A stretch of 64,000 nucleotides of DNA from Persicaria tinctoria (GCA_037127255.1 JBANSL010000008.1:11787396-11851395); one strand, 5' to 3'. Positions 34,587 through 48,125 are shown, counted from the stretch's first letter. Made by a program: numbers and translations. The notes: generated from the sequence alone by a model not told the origin.

Positions 34587-34694
34587 TTAGCAACAATTTG
34601 GATTGTTGCTTCCACACCAAAGCAGAGTCTCAATCTAATCTAATACGGATCAGTGTAGTTGCCTAAGTTAAGAGATCGATCGTCCAACAAGGCC

Positions 34695-35782
34695 ATGGCC
34701 AAGGCAACTTCCCCTGCGGCACTAGCCGCCATTCTCATTCTCATGACCCTCGCCGGACAGAGTCTTGCCGCTTTGAAGGTCGGTTTCTACGCCAACAAAT
34801 GTGGAAAGAATGATGTCGAATCGATTGTGTTTAGTGTAATCAAGGCGAAGTTCATCAAGGACCCTACCCTCGTCGCTGCTCTTCTCCGTATGCAATTCCA
34901 TGATTGCTTTGTTAAGGTATAAAATCCGATCGATCGAACTCGATCTTTTTAATTAATTTGTTCCATATATATAGTCCTTTTCATTAATATATTTGAATTG
35001 TGATCGAACATTGTACATGTATATATGATCATAGGGATGTGATGCCTCAATTTTGTTGGATGGGCCCAACTCTGAGAAGACTGCACCCCCAAACGGTAGC
35101 GTTAGGGGTTACGAAGTTATTGATGCCGTCAAGGCTGCCTTGGAAAGGGCTTGCCCTGGAGTCGTTTCGTGTGCTGATATCATTATCATAGCCACTCGTG
35201 TTGCTGTCGTCATGGCAGGTGGGAGATGGTACAATGTCGAAACCGGAAGAAGAGATGGACGTGTTTCTTTAGCTAGCAACGCCAATGCAGCTCTCCCTGG
35301 ACCAACAATCCCTGTTTCCTCGGCTATTCAAGTCTTTGCTGCCAAGGGAATCACCAAGGAAGATTTTGTTCTTCTTCTAGGTGGTCACACCACTGGAATC
35401 ACACACTGTAGCTTCTTCCAAGACCGTCTCTACAACTTCCAAGGTAAGCATGAACCCTTCATTTGCGCCGTTCCTCAAGAGAGTTTGCCCTCGCAATGGA
35501 TCCGGTGGCAACCGGCCTGTCAACCTTGACCAAAGCAGCTTAAGCAGCGCTAACAAGGTCGACAATGGCTTTTACAAGGCAATCAAATCGGGCAAGGGTA
35601 TTCTCCAGATCGATCAAGACATTGCACTCGATGCATCAACCAAGGCTATCGTGTCCAAATACGCAGCCAACAACATTTTGTTCCAAACCAAGTTCGGTCA
35701 GGCACTCGTTAAACTCGGCAGGGTCGGAGTCCTCACCGGTAGCCAGGGCCAAGTCAGAAAGTCTTGCCGCCGCCTCAACTAA
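34695..35782 (+). pseudogene. Class III peroxidase Prx-3, frameshifted, mosaic of Prx-2 and Prx-4 types
   Basis: Exons 34695-34916 and 35035 onward. It carries the same 17-nt deletion as Prx-2 (after 35446), with a stop at 35529. Its last codons read SCRRLN and its 3' flank has the CACAAAAATTCACAATTG insert, both as in Prx-4 to Prx-6 and not as in Prx-2. The exchange point lies between about 35447 and 35767. The predicted product is again 238 residues and probably inactive. Confidence 0.9.
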
Positions 35783-36000
35783 TTAACTAACTAAACATCC
35801 ATCATCCAACTGCTTAACTAACCACAAAAATTCACAATTGTTTGTTGATGACGAAACAATTAAATTTCGTGTTGAGAATATCCACATCGTATTCATTTGT
35901 TTGTTTTTTCATTTATCACATTTCAATTCCTCGTGACTGGCTTCGTGCGTAAGTGTATTTGTATCATTAATTATTGCAATAGTTACATATATTTGATGGG

Positions 36001-36057
36001 GTGATTGAATAAAATGAAATTGCTGAAATTGTAATTTCAGCAAACAATGAATTGGCC
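36001..36057. repeat. GATTGAATAAAATGAAA direct repeat, left copy
   Basis: GTGATTGAATAAAATGAAATTGCTGAAATT recurs in altered form just right of the LINE (40535-40570, GATTGAATAAAATGAAAC), so the target region carried a short tandem duplication. Confidence 0.6.
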
Positions 36058-36070
36058 AGCTTGCTACTGT
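36058..36070. repeat. LINE target-site duplication, left copy
   Basis: AGCTTGCTACTGT, repeated perfectly at 40524-40536. Confidence 0.85.
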
Positions 36071-39000
36071 TTTTTTTTATTAGGTAATAATTCGGTTGGA
36101 CCAGGCCTAACCGATATTGTCCTGACGGACGAGATTAAGAAGATCAGGAAAATTCTCCAGTGCCAACCCGTTAACAGAATGACCAAGGTGAGCAACCCTG
36201 TCTGCCATTCTGCAGTTACCCTCACGGGGCACGAAAGAGAAGGAGATATCAGGGAAAGACCACAATAGTCCTTTGACATCTCCCAAGATTAATTCGATTT
36301 CCCAAGGGCAGTGGCCATATTTTTTTAGATGATTTATTATTATCTGAGAATCACCTTCAATTACTAATTTGGCTATTTTGTTATTATGTGCACATACAAC
36401 ACCTTCTCGTAAGGCTAAAGCCTCAGCCATAATAGGGGAAGTTCTACCAATGGTTTTATTTCCCCAGTGAGTAACGAATCCTTCATGATTCCTAATTACA
36501 TATCCTATACATCCTTCCCCTAGTTGGTTCACTCCTCCATCAAAATTGAGCTTTGCAATACCCCGTTCTGGCTTTCTCCATCTAATGTTTCTTCTACTAA
36601 CCTTTGCCTTTGGTTTTGTATATTTGCTCTTATTTAAGGTTAAGTTATCATTTTTCTCACTTTGAGCTCTTTGCCAACCCTCTCTTATTGATTTAGTGAA
36701 CGCATATATTTCCTGATCAGTTGGCACCTTTGACTCTTTGAAAACCATTTTATTTCTAAAATACCAGATAGACCACCATTTTATCGCCATTTCCTCCTTT
36801 TCTGTGGTCGACAGCACTTCCCCTAGTTTTGTTAAAACGTCCTTACCGCTTACACTAGCCATAATGGACCTATCGATACTAGACGAGCATTTATTTGTGT
36901 GTAAAAGCGGATGCTTACTAAACTGACATTCTGTGAACATATGTACTTCATCTTCCCCATGTGTTCCACAGAAACAACAGTCATTGGGTATAGATGTACC
37001 CCTCTTGCTTAGTCGGTCTCTAGTGGGAAGGCCATTTTGGCTTATTTTCCAGAGGAAGTTTTTAACCTTGGGAATTGTATTGATTTTCCATATCCAATTG
37101 GTTGCGTCATCCGAAAAGGAATCTTGGTTTGAGAGAAATCTAACTGCACTGGAAGTTGTAAACCATCCCTGAGTATCGTGACGCCAGTAAAGTCTATCCG
37201 CCATCCTATGGATTGGCAATGGTATGCTCATAATCTTTTCAGCATACTCTTTATCTAGTGTACTAAGAATTAGATCTTTTCTCCATTTACCGTTGTGTAT
37301 AAATGCACTTACACGCACATCCTCATTTACTACCGAGCTACAAGCCAGTGTTGTGATTAGTGGCTGTGGTGAGATCCAGGGGTCTTTCCAGAATCGTACT
37401 GATTCACCATCCCCTATACACCAAACAAGACCTTTTTTGAATTTTTCTATTAATGGATATGCATTTCGCCATTGCCAAGACGCATTTTTTGACTTAATAC
37501 AGTCCAGAATATCTGTATCTTTCAAGTATTTATATCTAATTATCCGTACCCAAATATTTCCGGTTCTGCCAGAGTTTTCCATAGTAGTTTCATCTGAAGC
37601 GCCTCATTCATTATTCTTGACTTTCTTATATTCAATCCGCCTTTTGATTTTGATCTACATATCTTATCTCAACTAATAAGAGGCTTATATTGAAGATCTT
37701 TATTCCAAAAAAATTGTCGATTTATTCGGTCTAATTCGTTATGGATTGCAGTTGGGAGCATGAAGCTTTGCATAGAATATAATGGTTTTGATGATAGATT
37801 TGAGTTGATTAAAATTGATCTACCTTGCTGAGACAGGCAATTAGCCTTCCATTTTGACAGTTGGGTTTTTGTAGTATTTAATACTTCTTCGAAAGTATGC
37901 TTGTTGACTCTTCCATTAATAAGTGGGCATCCTAAATACTTTTCCATTGCTCTTGTATGTGGCATTTGTAAGGATTGTTGCAACATGTGTACCCTAGATC
38001 CTTGAACACCTTTGGTTGTTTGGATTGAAGATTTATGATAATTTATTTTTTGGCCAGAAACTCTACAATAATCTTCGATAATCGATCGGACGCTCTGGCA
38101 AGCCTCCATAGATGCCTTAGCAAATACAATAGTATCATCTGCAAACGCAAGAAATGGAACTTTTGGTCCTCTATGGCCGAATTTGAACCCAATTTTACTC
38201 CCTGCTGGCCCTGATTCTTTCTGCAATTTTCGTGTCAACACTTCCGCCCCCAGAATAAATAAAAAGGGAGATATGGGATCACCTTGGCGGATGCCTCTTG
38301 TTGGAAAGAACAATTCAGTTGGTGAGTTGTTTACCAAAACGGAGAAGGATACAGACGTGATGCATTCTTTAACCCAGTTAATTAATTTCTCATGAAATCC
38401 AAATCTTGTTAGTACTTCCATTACAAATCCCCACTTAACTCTATCATATGCTTTTCCATATCTAATTTAATTGCCATCCATCCCTCAGCCCCCCTTCGGG
38501 TTTGGAATGAATGAAAGATCTCGTGTGCTATTAATACATTATCCTGGATTGCTCTATCTGTAACAAATGCTCCTTGTAACGGGTGAACTAATTTTCCCAT
38601 GACTTTTTTTAGTCTCTCTGTGAGAATTTTTGATATTATTTTATACATTGTTGAGCATAAGCTAATAGGTCTATATTTGTTTGTTGAGGAGGGGTTATCC
38701 ACTTTGGGAAGCAGCGTGATAAACGTATGATTGATTTGGCGGAGGAGCCTCCCTGATAAGAAAAAACTCTTAACTGCTCTGATTACCGAAGTGCCCACAA
38801 TATCCCAAAACGTTATAAAGAATTCCGCCGAGAACCCATCAGGGCCAGGGGACTTGTTTCTTCCTAAGTTAAATACAACATTTTTGATTTCACTGTTTAG
38901 AATTGGTTTAATGAGTTGTTCATTATCAAGGTCTGTTATTTCTGGGGTGATTACGTCCAGACTGTCTCTCCAATCTGAGGTATTCCCCTCATCTCCTTGA

Positions 39001-40523
39001 AATCTTTTTTTAAAAATCATTTTGGATCTCTTTTTTTATGTTATTCTCTCCCAGAATCGTTGTTCCTTCCGCTGATTTAATGTGCCTAATTATTTTCCTG
39101 TTTCGTCTACCAGTGGCGATTTTGTGGAAATAACCCGAATTTGTATCGACTAATCTAACATGTTTTGCTTTTGCTCTTTGACTCCAAAAGGTTTTATGAA
39201 ATTTTATTAATGCATCTTTTTTGTTCAGCAGCTTTTTCTGCATACAAGCTGTGTGTTGGCTATGATGATTACACAACTCCCCTTGAATTCTTATTAACTT
39301 TCCTTCTACTTCTTCTAATTGTTGGAAAATATTCCCAAACGTTTTCCTATTCCATTCTTTAATTTTTGCTTTAAGGACTTTAGTTTTATACATAAGTTGA
39401 TACATCGCAGACCCTGGACAATAAGATCTCCATGCCTGTTTTACCACCAGTCTTAAATCCTTTCTTTTTAGCCACATATTTTCAAACTTAAATGGTGCAA
39501 CGCTGATAGAACTATCTTCCGCGAGCGACATTGTTATGGGACAGTGATCAGATGAGGAAAACGCGTGATGAGTTAGGTGTAATGTTGGAAATTGGGCTAA
39601 GACCGTACTCTGAACCAGAGCCCGGTCAAGTCGTTCGTAAATATTCTCTATTCCTTCCTTTCTTTTTCTCCATGTAAATCTGTTTCCTTTAAATGGGATA
39701 TCCAACAATTCACAATTGTTTTTTATTTCATTTAATCTGGTCAGTCTGTTCAAACCCGTGTCCGCCCCACCTTGCTTGTCGTCCATAGAAACAATATCGT
39801 TAAGGTCACCAATGATTATGGCAGGGAGCGGCGACGCCTCGCACAACATCCGAATTTCTCCCCAAAATTCTATCTTATCTCGTTCCTGCGCGGGGGCGTA
39901 AACGAAGAGAATCTGACACTTAAAATTTAGATTCGAGTTCCAGTAGTGTACACATATATATCGTTGACCCGAGGAACTTACTGAAATCGTTTCATGTGTT
40001 AGACAGCTCAATTTCCACAATATCCCTATGCCTCCAGATTTCCCAATTGCCGACACCTAGAAAGCATCATCAAAACCTGCTGAGCGCCAACACCGTTCGT
40101 CTGGAATTTTATCTGTTTTTTTTTCCATAATTGACATTACCTGGATATGCTGTATTTTACAGAATGTGCCCAATTCGGCCCAAAAATTTGGTTTTCCTAT
40201 CCCCCTTACATTCCAAGATCCTACTTTCATCTAAACACATTTTTATAACTTTCCCTAGTGGTAGAGAATACCATTTTTCGCATAGGCTAGTTAGTCTTGT
40301 TCGCATGATGATACACATTTAAACATTTTTCCTTTGTGTTGCTCATATGTATTATAGACTGCATTTGTGTTTTTTCATTGTCGGAGCTGTCCCTAACCGC
40401 ATCACTCTCTTTCATAATTTTTCTATTTCTTTCTCGGTTGGATTTCTTAAAAATCCAGCTGAACTCATTAGTTGCTCCTAATCCACAACTCCAGTAGTTT
40501 AAATAGATATATTTCACAAGGCA
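36071..40523 (-). mobile_element. L1-type LINE, 5'-truncated, inactive
   Basis: 4,453 bp between 13-bp target duplications, with a short poly(A) at its 3' end (T run at 36070-36078 on the plus strand). ORF2 starts at 40230 (MKVGSWNVRG). It carries an endonuclease (IIIGDLNDIV near 39790, SSSDHCPI near 39560), reverse transcriptase (KSPGPDG, FADD at about 38140), a zinc-binding domain (CCFCGTHGEDEVH near 36965) and an RNase H-like C-terminus (LNFDGG, AEALALREG, IEGDSQ). The frame is broken by TAG at 40057, a shift near 39015, a 1-nt loss near 38450 and a break near 37600-37670. Only about 290 bp, perhaps the end of ORF1, precede ORF2. Confidence 0.92.
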
Positions 40524-40536
40524 AGCTTGCTACTGT
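40524..40536. repeat. LINE target-site duplication, right copy
   Basis: AGCTTGCTACTGT, matching 36058-36070. Confidence 0.85.
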
Positions 40537-40675
40537 GATTGAATAAAATGAAACTGGTGAAATTAATTTCAGAAGTTTCAGCAACACAAGTAGACATTTA
40601 GCTAATATGGATAGGTTGGTGGACAAATGTTAATAAAGACTGAAAATATGGGCATTCTAGTAAACACCCCTTGTT
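40537..40675. other. Original upstream sequence of Prx-4
   Basis: AT-rich, non-repetitive in this window apart from its start. It continues into the promoter without gypsy sequence, so it may be what lay before the peroxidase prior to amplification. Confidence 0.6.
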
Positions 40676-41052
40676 TTTATCATATTTGTATAATTTTAGT
40701 AGCCCTTAAAACACTTATAAAAAAACATCCCTTAGAACTAGTTTAATTGTTTATATTAAAAAAGGGAATCAACTTATAAATTGGCCACTTCAAGTTCTGA
40801 AACGTTGAAACTCATATATGAAACAAAAATAATAATAATAATAGAAATCTAAAATGGATGATAATATATGAATGATGAAGAGAAGCATGGTAGCCACGAG
40901 GCAATACATGTTTACCACTCCCATTTTTTGTTGCAACGACTCCGTACATACATACATACATAATTGAAATTGACCAACACTAAATAAATGTAATACGGAG
41001 TATAGTTGCCTAACATACAACTATACAAGAAAGCACGTCTTGCATCTTTGCC

Positions 41053-41058
41053 TATAAA
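41053..41058 (+). promoter_or_regulatory. TATA box of Prx-4
   Basis: Same spacing as in Prx-1; the upstream region differs as described for 40537-40675. Confidence 0.7.
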
Positions 41059-41166
41059 TTAGCAACAATTTGGATTGTTGCTTCCACACCAAAGCAGAGT
41101 CTCAATCTAATCTAATACGGATCAGTGTAGTTGCCTAAGTTAAGAGATCGATCGTCCAACAAGGCC

Positions 41167-42271
41167 ATGGCCAAGGCAACTTCCCCTGCGGCACTAGCCG
41201 CCATTCTCATTCTCATGACCCTCGCCGGACAGAGTCTTGCCGCTTTGAAGGTCGGTTTCTACGCCAACAAATGTGGAAAGAATGATGTCGAATCGATTGT
41301 GTTTAGTGTAATCAAGGCGAAGTTCATCAAGGACCCTACCCTCGTCGCTGCTCTTCTCCGTATGCAATTCCATGATTGCTTTGTTAAGGTATAAAATCCG
41401 ATCGATCGAACTCGATCTTTTTAATTAATTTGTTCCATATATATAGTCCTTTTCATTAATATATTTGAATTGTGATCGAACATTGTACATGTATATATGA
41501 TCATAGGGATGTGATGCCTCAATTTTGTTGGATGGGCCCAACTCTGAGAAGACTGCACCCCCAAACGGTAGCGTTAGGGGTTACGAAGTTATTGATGCCG
41601 TCAAGGCTGCCTTGGAAAGGGCTTGCCCTGGAGTCGTTTCGTGTGCTGATATCATTATCATAGCCACTCGTGTTGCTGTCGTCATGGCAGGTGGGAGATG
41701 GTACAATGTCGAAACCGGAAGAAGAGATGGACGTGTTTCTTTAGCTAGCAACGCCAATGCAGCTCTCCCTGGACCAACAATCCCTGTTTCCTCGGCTATT
41801 CAAGTCTTTGCTGCCAAGGGAATCACCAAGGAAGATTTTGTTCTTCTTCTAGGTGGTCACACCACTGGAATCACACACTGTAGCTTCTTCCAAGACCGTC
41901 TCTACAACTTCCAAGGTTCCGGGAGGACAGACCCAAGCATGAACCCTTCATTTGCGCCGTTCCTCAAGAGAGTTTGCCCTCGCAATGGATCCGGTGGCAA
42001 CCGGCCTGTCAACCTTGACCAAAGCAGCTTAAGCAGCGCTAACAAGGTCGACAATGGCTTTTACAAGGCAATCAAATCGGGCAAGGGTATTCTCCAGATC
42101 GATCAAGACATTGCACTCGATGCATCAACCAAGGCTATCGTGTCCAAATACGCAGCCAACAACATTTTGTTCCAAACCAAGTTCGGTCAGGCACTCGTTA
42201 AACTCGGCAGGGTCGGAGTCCTCACCGGTAGCCAGGGCCAAGTCAGAAAGTCTTGCCGCCGCCTCAACTAA
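41167..42271 (+). CDS. Class III secretory peroxidase, Prx-4
   Basis: Exons 41167-41388 and 41507-42271, 328 residues, intact. The protein matches Prx-1 except Arg for His at residue 325 (SCRRLN). The 17 nt missing in Prx-2 and Prx-3 are present (GSGRTDPS). All catalytic, calcium and cysteine positions listed for Prx-1 are kept. Because its upstream DNA lacks the gypsy junction, this copy could be the closest to the founder locus, though that is inference. Confidence 0.95.
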
Positions 42272-45200
42272 TTAACTAACTAAACATCCATCATCCAACT
42301 GCTTAACTAACCACAAAAATTCACAATTGTTTGTTGATGACGAAACAATTAAATTTCGTGTTGAGAATATCCACATCGTATTCATTTGTTTGTTTTTTCA
42401 TTTATCACATTTCAATTCCTCGTGACTGGCTTCGTGCGTAAGTGTATTTGTATCATTAATTATTGAATCATCAACAAATCTATATAAAAAAAAATCCAGA
42501 TTAATTATGTTTTAGTTGCAATTGCATGCATTGGTTGTGAACTACTAAGTGATCTCCTAAATTATGCAATCTATTCATGTGTAGGGATGTTATGTGAACA
42601 CGAATTGCTCGCATTCGACTCGAAAAACTTGGCTCGAGCTCGTTCACATTTGAAAAACGAGCCGAGTTCGAGCGGATTCCTGAGCTCGAATCGAGCTTGA
42701 GCCGAGTTCAAGCTAGCTCGATCGTATAGCTCCGACAAATTTGCCCTTATACTTTTTTTTTCCCTTTAATTTTAGTGTCTCTCTCAAATCAGTCCCGTTC
42801 AGGCGTTCGTTCCTCAATCCTCTTCCTCTATTCTGCTTCTGCAGTTCGGTTACTCAATCCTCTTTCTCTCAAATCAATTTGTTTCAGCGCCGCCTAGTCC
42901 TTGACTCTGGTGTCTGCCTCCTCCTCGACTACTCTTCAGACGTCAGCCGGCGACCGATGGCCAAAATCTGGTAAGTTCGCTTTCGATTCTTGTTTCGCTC
43001 CTTGTTCTTCGCCCCTCCTCCATCAGATCTCATTTCTTGTTGAGTTGTTTTGCCCCTTGTTAAGTTGTTCTTCGCCCCTCCTCCATCAGATCTCGTTTCA
43101 TTAAACACACGAAAGGCGATAAACCTAAAGCAACTACAAATAAGATTAAGATTTCTGAGATCGATGATGCTTTTCACCTTTCCTTTTTCTTGAGTTAAGA
43201 TTAAGATTTCTGAGATTTGTAAATAATCAAAATGGCGCTATGGTCTATGGAAATGAGTTTAAAGTTCACACTTCACAGAGAGGAGGGAGTGATGATTTGT
43301 TTAATTTCATTCGTTTATTGTTTTGATTGGTATTGTAGTGATTACAAATTTGTATATGTATTTGTATATAGTATAATTTCATTGGTTTGATTTACAGATT
43401 ATAGTGTATATATAATTTCAAGTTCCATTGGTTCAAGTTCCATTTACAGATTACAGTATATATAATTTCAAGTTCCATTGATTACAAATTTGCACATTAC
43501 AAATTTGTATAGGTATTTTATATAATTTCATTGGTATTGTATTTTATATAATTTCAAGTTCCATTGTTTCATTGTTTTGTTTAAAGATTACAATTTCAAG
43601 TTCCATTGTTTCATTGTTTTTTCCCTTTAGATTGCATTTGGTCCAATTACAGGTTTCCATATTACAGTTGCCATTGGAAGAGGATTGTGAAGTAGCTTGT
43701 GACATTTGCAAGTTCTTGTCTATTTTTGACAAGGTAACCGGATTCTTCCTTTCCCTTTCAATTTCAAGTGAATTATAATCTGTATAAACTCTCATATGTA
43801 TTTTGAAATGGTATAAAGTGTAATTATATAATCTGAAATATGTAATTTTATAATCTGTATTTTGAAATTGTATAAACTGTTATCTAAAATCTGTAAATTA
43901 AAAATCTAAAATCTGTATAAGCTGTAAACTAAAATCTAAAAACGTATAAACTGTCATCTAAAATATGTAAATCATAGTATAATCTGAAATCTATATAAGT
44001 TGTAAACTAAAATCTGTAATTTAAAAATCTGTAAACTAAAATCTGTAAAATAAAAATCTATAATTTAAGCTATTTGCTTTTTTTTTTTCCGATAAAATTC
44101 TTATTTCGTTGACTTATGTAGATCAATAACCTTCATTTGTTTTAACTATAAGATCTTTTCATATCTTTTTAGTTCTGGAAAATATATTTAAATAAAATGT
44201 GAAGATTTTATTTTCTATATTTCACTGTTTATCCTTCCATTTTTAAATAAATCTATTCTTTTTTTTTTATAAGGTAAGTGAAGTGTTTCTAGAATATCAC
44301 CTATATTTATTACCTCAAGGTGACGATAAATGTTCAATAATTACCGGTAGGATTGATCGAGAAATGTATATAATTATGATCTTTATTATGGAACAGGTCG
44401 CGTGGCAATATATACTTCACGATGAGTTTGTTCGTGTCTTATGTTAACTGTTCAATCATCGTCTTTAGAGGTTTTTGAAAGATGATGTTTTATCCTAGAA
44501 GCATTCTTCTTCGATCGAAGGTTTTGAGAACTCAACTCCGAGGGCTATATCTCGGGGAGGATAGCAGAACTCTCACTTTGTTTTCCCCAAAATCGGATCA
44601 TTTCCTTGTGGGCTCAAGGGGGGTATTTATAGTGTTGCTAAGCGAGTAGCTGGCTGGCAACCTCGTGGTTTGGCATAGGACACGTGTAGCTCATGCCCTC
44701 ACGCCAAAGGGTTTTTGCCATTACGTGAGGTGATGCGAGCGAGGTGGTGCTTGGACAACGTGTTGTTTGCTTTTGGTGTAGGGTAAGGTGACGTCGATGT
44801 GAAGATAAGCGACCGTGCTCTGATCGTGTTTTAAGTGTTCCTCTGTTGGAGGTTTATGATATGTATTTGACGATAGAGATTTGATGAGTCACTGGGTTCC
44901 TGACTTTTAATCGCGATGGTGATAACATGCTTATGTACCACTTCGCATTGGGTGACCTATTTATGACGTCTTAGATCTTTTTATTAAGATGGCTATTTTC
45001 CGGGGCATCGTCATATCTCCTCGAGACTAGATCGCGTATAAGGAGTATTCGCAATCACATCTCGACAAAAGCGATGCATTTATGGAGGGAGGCCCAATAC
45101 CCATGACGCCTGTCGAAGGGCTTGAAAAGAGGTCCCACAGAGACTTATAAGTAGGGATTTCCTTCCTTGCTTTGGTCATTTCTATATTGGAAGGCAAAAA

Positions 45201-46335
45201 GAGAGAGAAAGTGTTTTCATGGTGTTTGTAAGGAGAAAGGAGGGAAGTTGTCAGATTTTGCTAGGGATCGTCGCCTTTCGTTGCTTCCCGTGAATAACCT
45301 GTTCATCTTTCAGGTAAGGGGCTCGTGGGTTTAAAGTGGAATATCGGAGGCGATTTTCTGGCGGTGGTTTTCTGGGTGACGATTTTTTGTTAGGGGATCT
45401 TTTCCGGAGAGGAACCTCCTTTCCCGGTCGAGGGGTGAGGTGGTTATGTGTTGAGCCTAATTCGCAATGTTTTATATTTCCATATAATGCTCATATGTTT
45501 ATATCCCTAGCCATACCTATGCTTATGCATCACAAAAGCTATATTGTGCCTAATTTCATATTATGCTCCACATGATCTAAATATTGCCTATTCTTAACCT
45601 TATTTCCTATCCGGGGATTATGTTGAGAATGAAAGCTACATTATGGAGATTGTTATATGGTGTTCGTGTTGTTGTTATTATCATATTTGGAGTTTGGCAG
45701 GAAATTGAAAATATTATGGAAAATTTAATGAGTGAAAGAAAATCTGGTCACCTCAGGAGATAAAGGTAGATCGACCCTGCTCGCTGAGATAATAGTTCGG
45801 CGAGATGGAACACCAAAGGGAGGAGTCCAAAGCACTAAGTATCCGAGGCCATTCATGACACCCATGTTTGCGACTCACGAGAAGGCAGTGCCGAGGTTAG
45901 AGAGGTAAAAGCATAATATTGAAAAAAAAGCATTGAGCGAATGAGCGAAAGGTGAGAAATCAAAGAAAGAAGGAATGTGGTATGAAAGTTTGGAAACACT
46001 CCATTTCCCCGGATCATTAACACCACATTGCCAAAAATTGCCCACCTTTAGCCTTTTACCAATCTCCTCCTTCATGAGCTTAAATTAAAGTTCTCTTGAT
46101 TATTAATGCTTTGTCACGAATAAATGTTTTGCATAACCCTCCTTTTGGCATGTGAGTAAATGTTGCTTTTTAATTGCATATGTATGGATTTGTGACATTA
46201 GTACCTTTTCAAGGATGGTAATTAATTGCAGGGGCATATGACAATGAATCTATGATGTTGAGAGTTTTGAATTCTTTCCCTGAATGACAATTAAAAGTAT
46301 TGTTTGAGGACAAACAAACTTAAGTATGGGGTGTT
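42272..46335. other. Unit D flank: 3' region, extra 0.6 kb, AT-rich repeats, unclassified block, gypsy 3' end
   Basis: From 42460 to 43055 is sequence missing from units A and B. It includes a palindrome-rich GAGCTCG/CTCGAGC stretch (42596-42725), an apparent gene 5' end with ATGGCCAAAATCTG then GTAAGT (42957-42976), and a direct repeat of TTCTTCGCCCCTCCTCCATC (43008 and 43068). The remainder corresponds to 13250-16515. No complete gene. Confidence 0.65.
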
Positions 46336-47888
46336 TGTTGTGAGCCCAATTCGCCATGTTTTATACTATCTTTTATATCGATTTCTGCATGCATTTCATA
46401 CATTTGGGTTAAAATAATACAGAATTTGTGTAGTTTATGTTTATTTGCAATATATGGAGGTCGATCTACACAAGTTTTTGTTATATTTCGCAGAAATCGG
46501 ACGCACTTTGGAGCTTAAAGGAAAGTCATGAAGAAGCTAAGGATGGTGCAGCTGGAGAAAAGCTCATTTTTCACATTTCATCATTCTGAATCAAGCTTTA
46601 ATGTCTTCATGAAAGTTGTAGCCCTCGAAAAGAGCTTTCCAACGCATGCTCATATGCATCAATCAGACGAACGAGGAATCGGAAAAGTGCGTTTCAAGAA
46701 CAGAGCAGAATTCTGAGAGCGAACCAGTTCTACTCGACGTCGACCAGATCTAGTCGACGTCGACCACTCCAGAGCCCAGAAAGCTACACGGAGTCGAGCA
46801 GAGCCACTCGAGGAGCGAAGCTTGGTCGATGTCGAGGAGACTTGGTCGACGTCGAAGAGATTCCAGAAGCTGTCCGAATCGAGATCGAGGAGAAATCCGA
46901 GTGAGAGGAGTTACTTGCAAGCCAAGATTCGAGATATTCTATCAAGAAAAGTCAAGTTCTATCAAGAGAAGGAAGATCTATCCACAATAGACCTATTTCC
47001 TTTTAGATATAATTATTTTATTTCCAAATTTAATCTTTAAGTTATTAGATAGATAAATTAAGATATAGATAGATGTTTCTTTCCTAGATTAGCTAGGGAA
47101 TGAAGCCTATAAATAAAGCCCTAGGGGCTGGATTTTATTCATTAAATTCTAGTTCCAATTAGTTACATAGAGATAGAGAGAGAGAGAGAGCTTGTGGCGA
47201 GAGAGGTTGGAGAAGGCGAGAGCGGGATTTGGCTTCGATTGGTTGTAAGCTTTCTTTGAGTTTATTTAATGCAATTTAGTTCCCTTTTATTATTGATGTA
47301 TTTCTTTATGATGAAAAGCGAGTAGTCACCCAACTTCTAGGGTCGGGGTGAGCCCGACGGTAGCCATGTGAGGTGATGCGGTAAAGATACAATCTTTTGA
47401 TGCGAATTCGTCTTCTATCCCTATGAGCATGATTCTTTTGCGAAAGTTGAAGGTGATCCTTGTTTGTGTTATTGAAGCGAAAGTGATCTTAATACAACTT
47501 GGATTAATTATGTGAAAAAAGATTAGTAACAATATATTAGGATTTATGCGAAAGCCTCTATCTTCCTATTTGTTAATAACGAAAGTTATTTGATGAAAAG
47601 CATGATCTTTTATGCCTTTATGTAATATTTTGCATGGTTATCGTTGTGGTGTTGAACAGGGACGGAGCCAGAAATTTATCCAAGCGGGGGCGAAGTTTTA
47701 TACAAGTTGTTAATTCACTCTTCGTTGGATTTTTTTATAGTACGTTTAGCGAACCAAAACTATGATATTTTAGATTAAACGATGATATTTTAGTTTAAAC
47801 AAAGTTTCTTTTAGTTCAAAACACAATGTTTTTTTTTGTTCAAAACGGCGGTGTTTTAATTTAAAATTTTGTCAGTAGTTGTTATATA

Positions 47889-48125
47889 CTCCCTCCGTTC
47901 AACAAAACTTGACGTTTTACTATTCATGCACGCTTTTTTATGAGCTAAAAACTATATAAAATATCGACTTTTTAAATAATATTTTTTAACAATTTCGTAG
48001 TTATTATTAATAAGTACAAACTTGTTAAAGTTTTTTTTAAAAAAAATGAATATTTTATATAGTTTTTATCATTCTAAAAAAGCGTGCGTGAATAGTAAAC
48101 GACAAGTTTTGTTGAACGGAGGGAG
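47889..48125. mobile_element. Stowaway-type MITE present only in unit D
   Basis: CTCCCTCCGTTC to GAACGGAGGGAG, 237 bp, flanked by TA. Units A (18060) and B (29415) have the uninterrupted GTTATATATATTTTTC, exactly what removal of the MITE and one TA would leave. Confidence 0.95.

Larger units (their letters stand above)
34205..36000 (+). repeat. Tandem unit C (Prx-3 unit), truncated
   Basis: Promoter and Prx-3 only. After ATTATTG (35976) the sequence departs from Prx-4, and no gypsy block follows; a LINE insertion comes next. Confidence 0.85.

Noticed and set aside
36738..37676. Plus-strand ORFs over the LINE
   Set aside because: Antisense shadows of the reverse transcriptase and RNase H frames.
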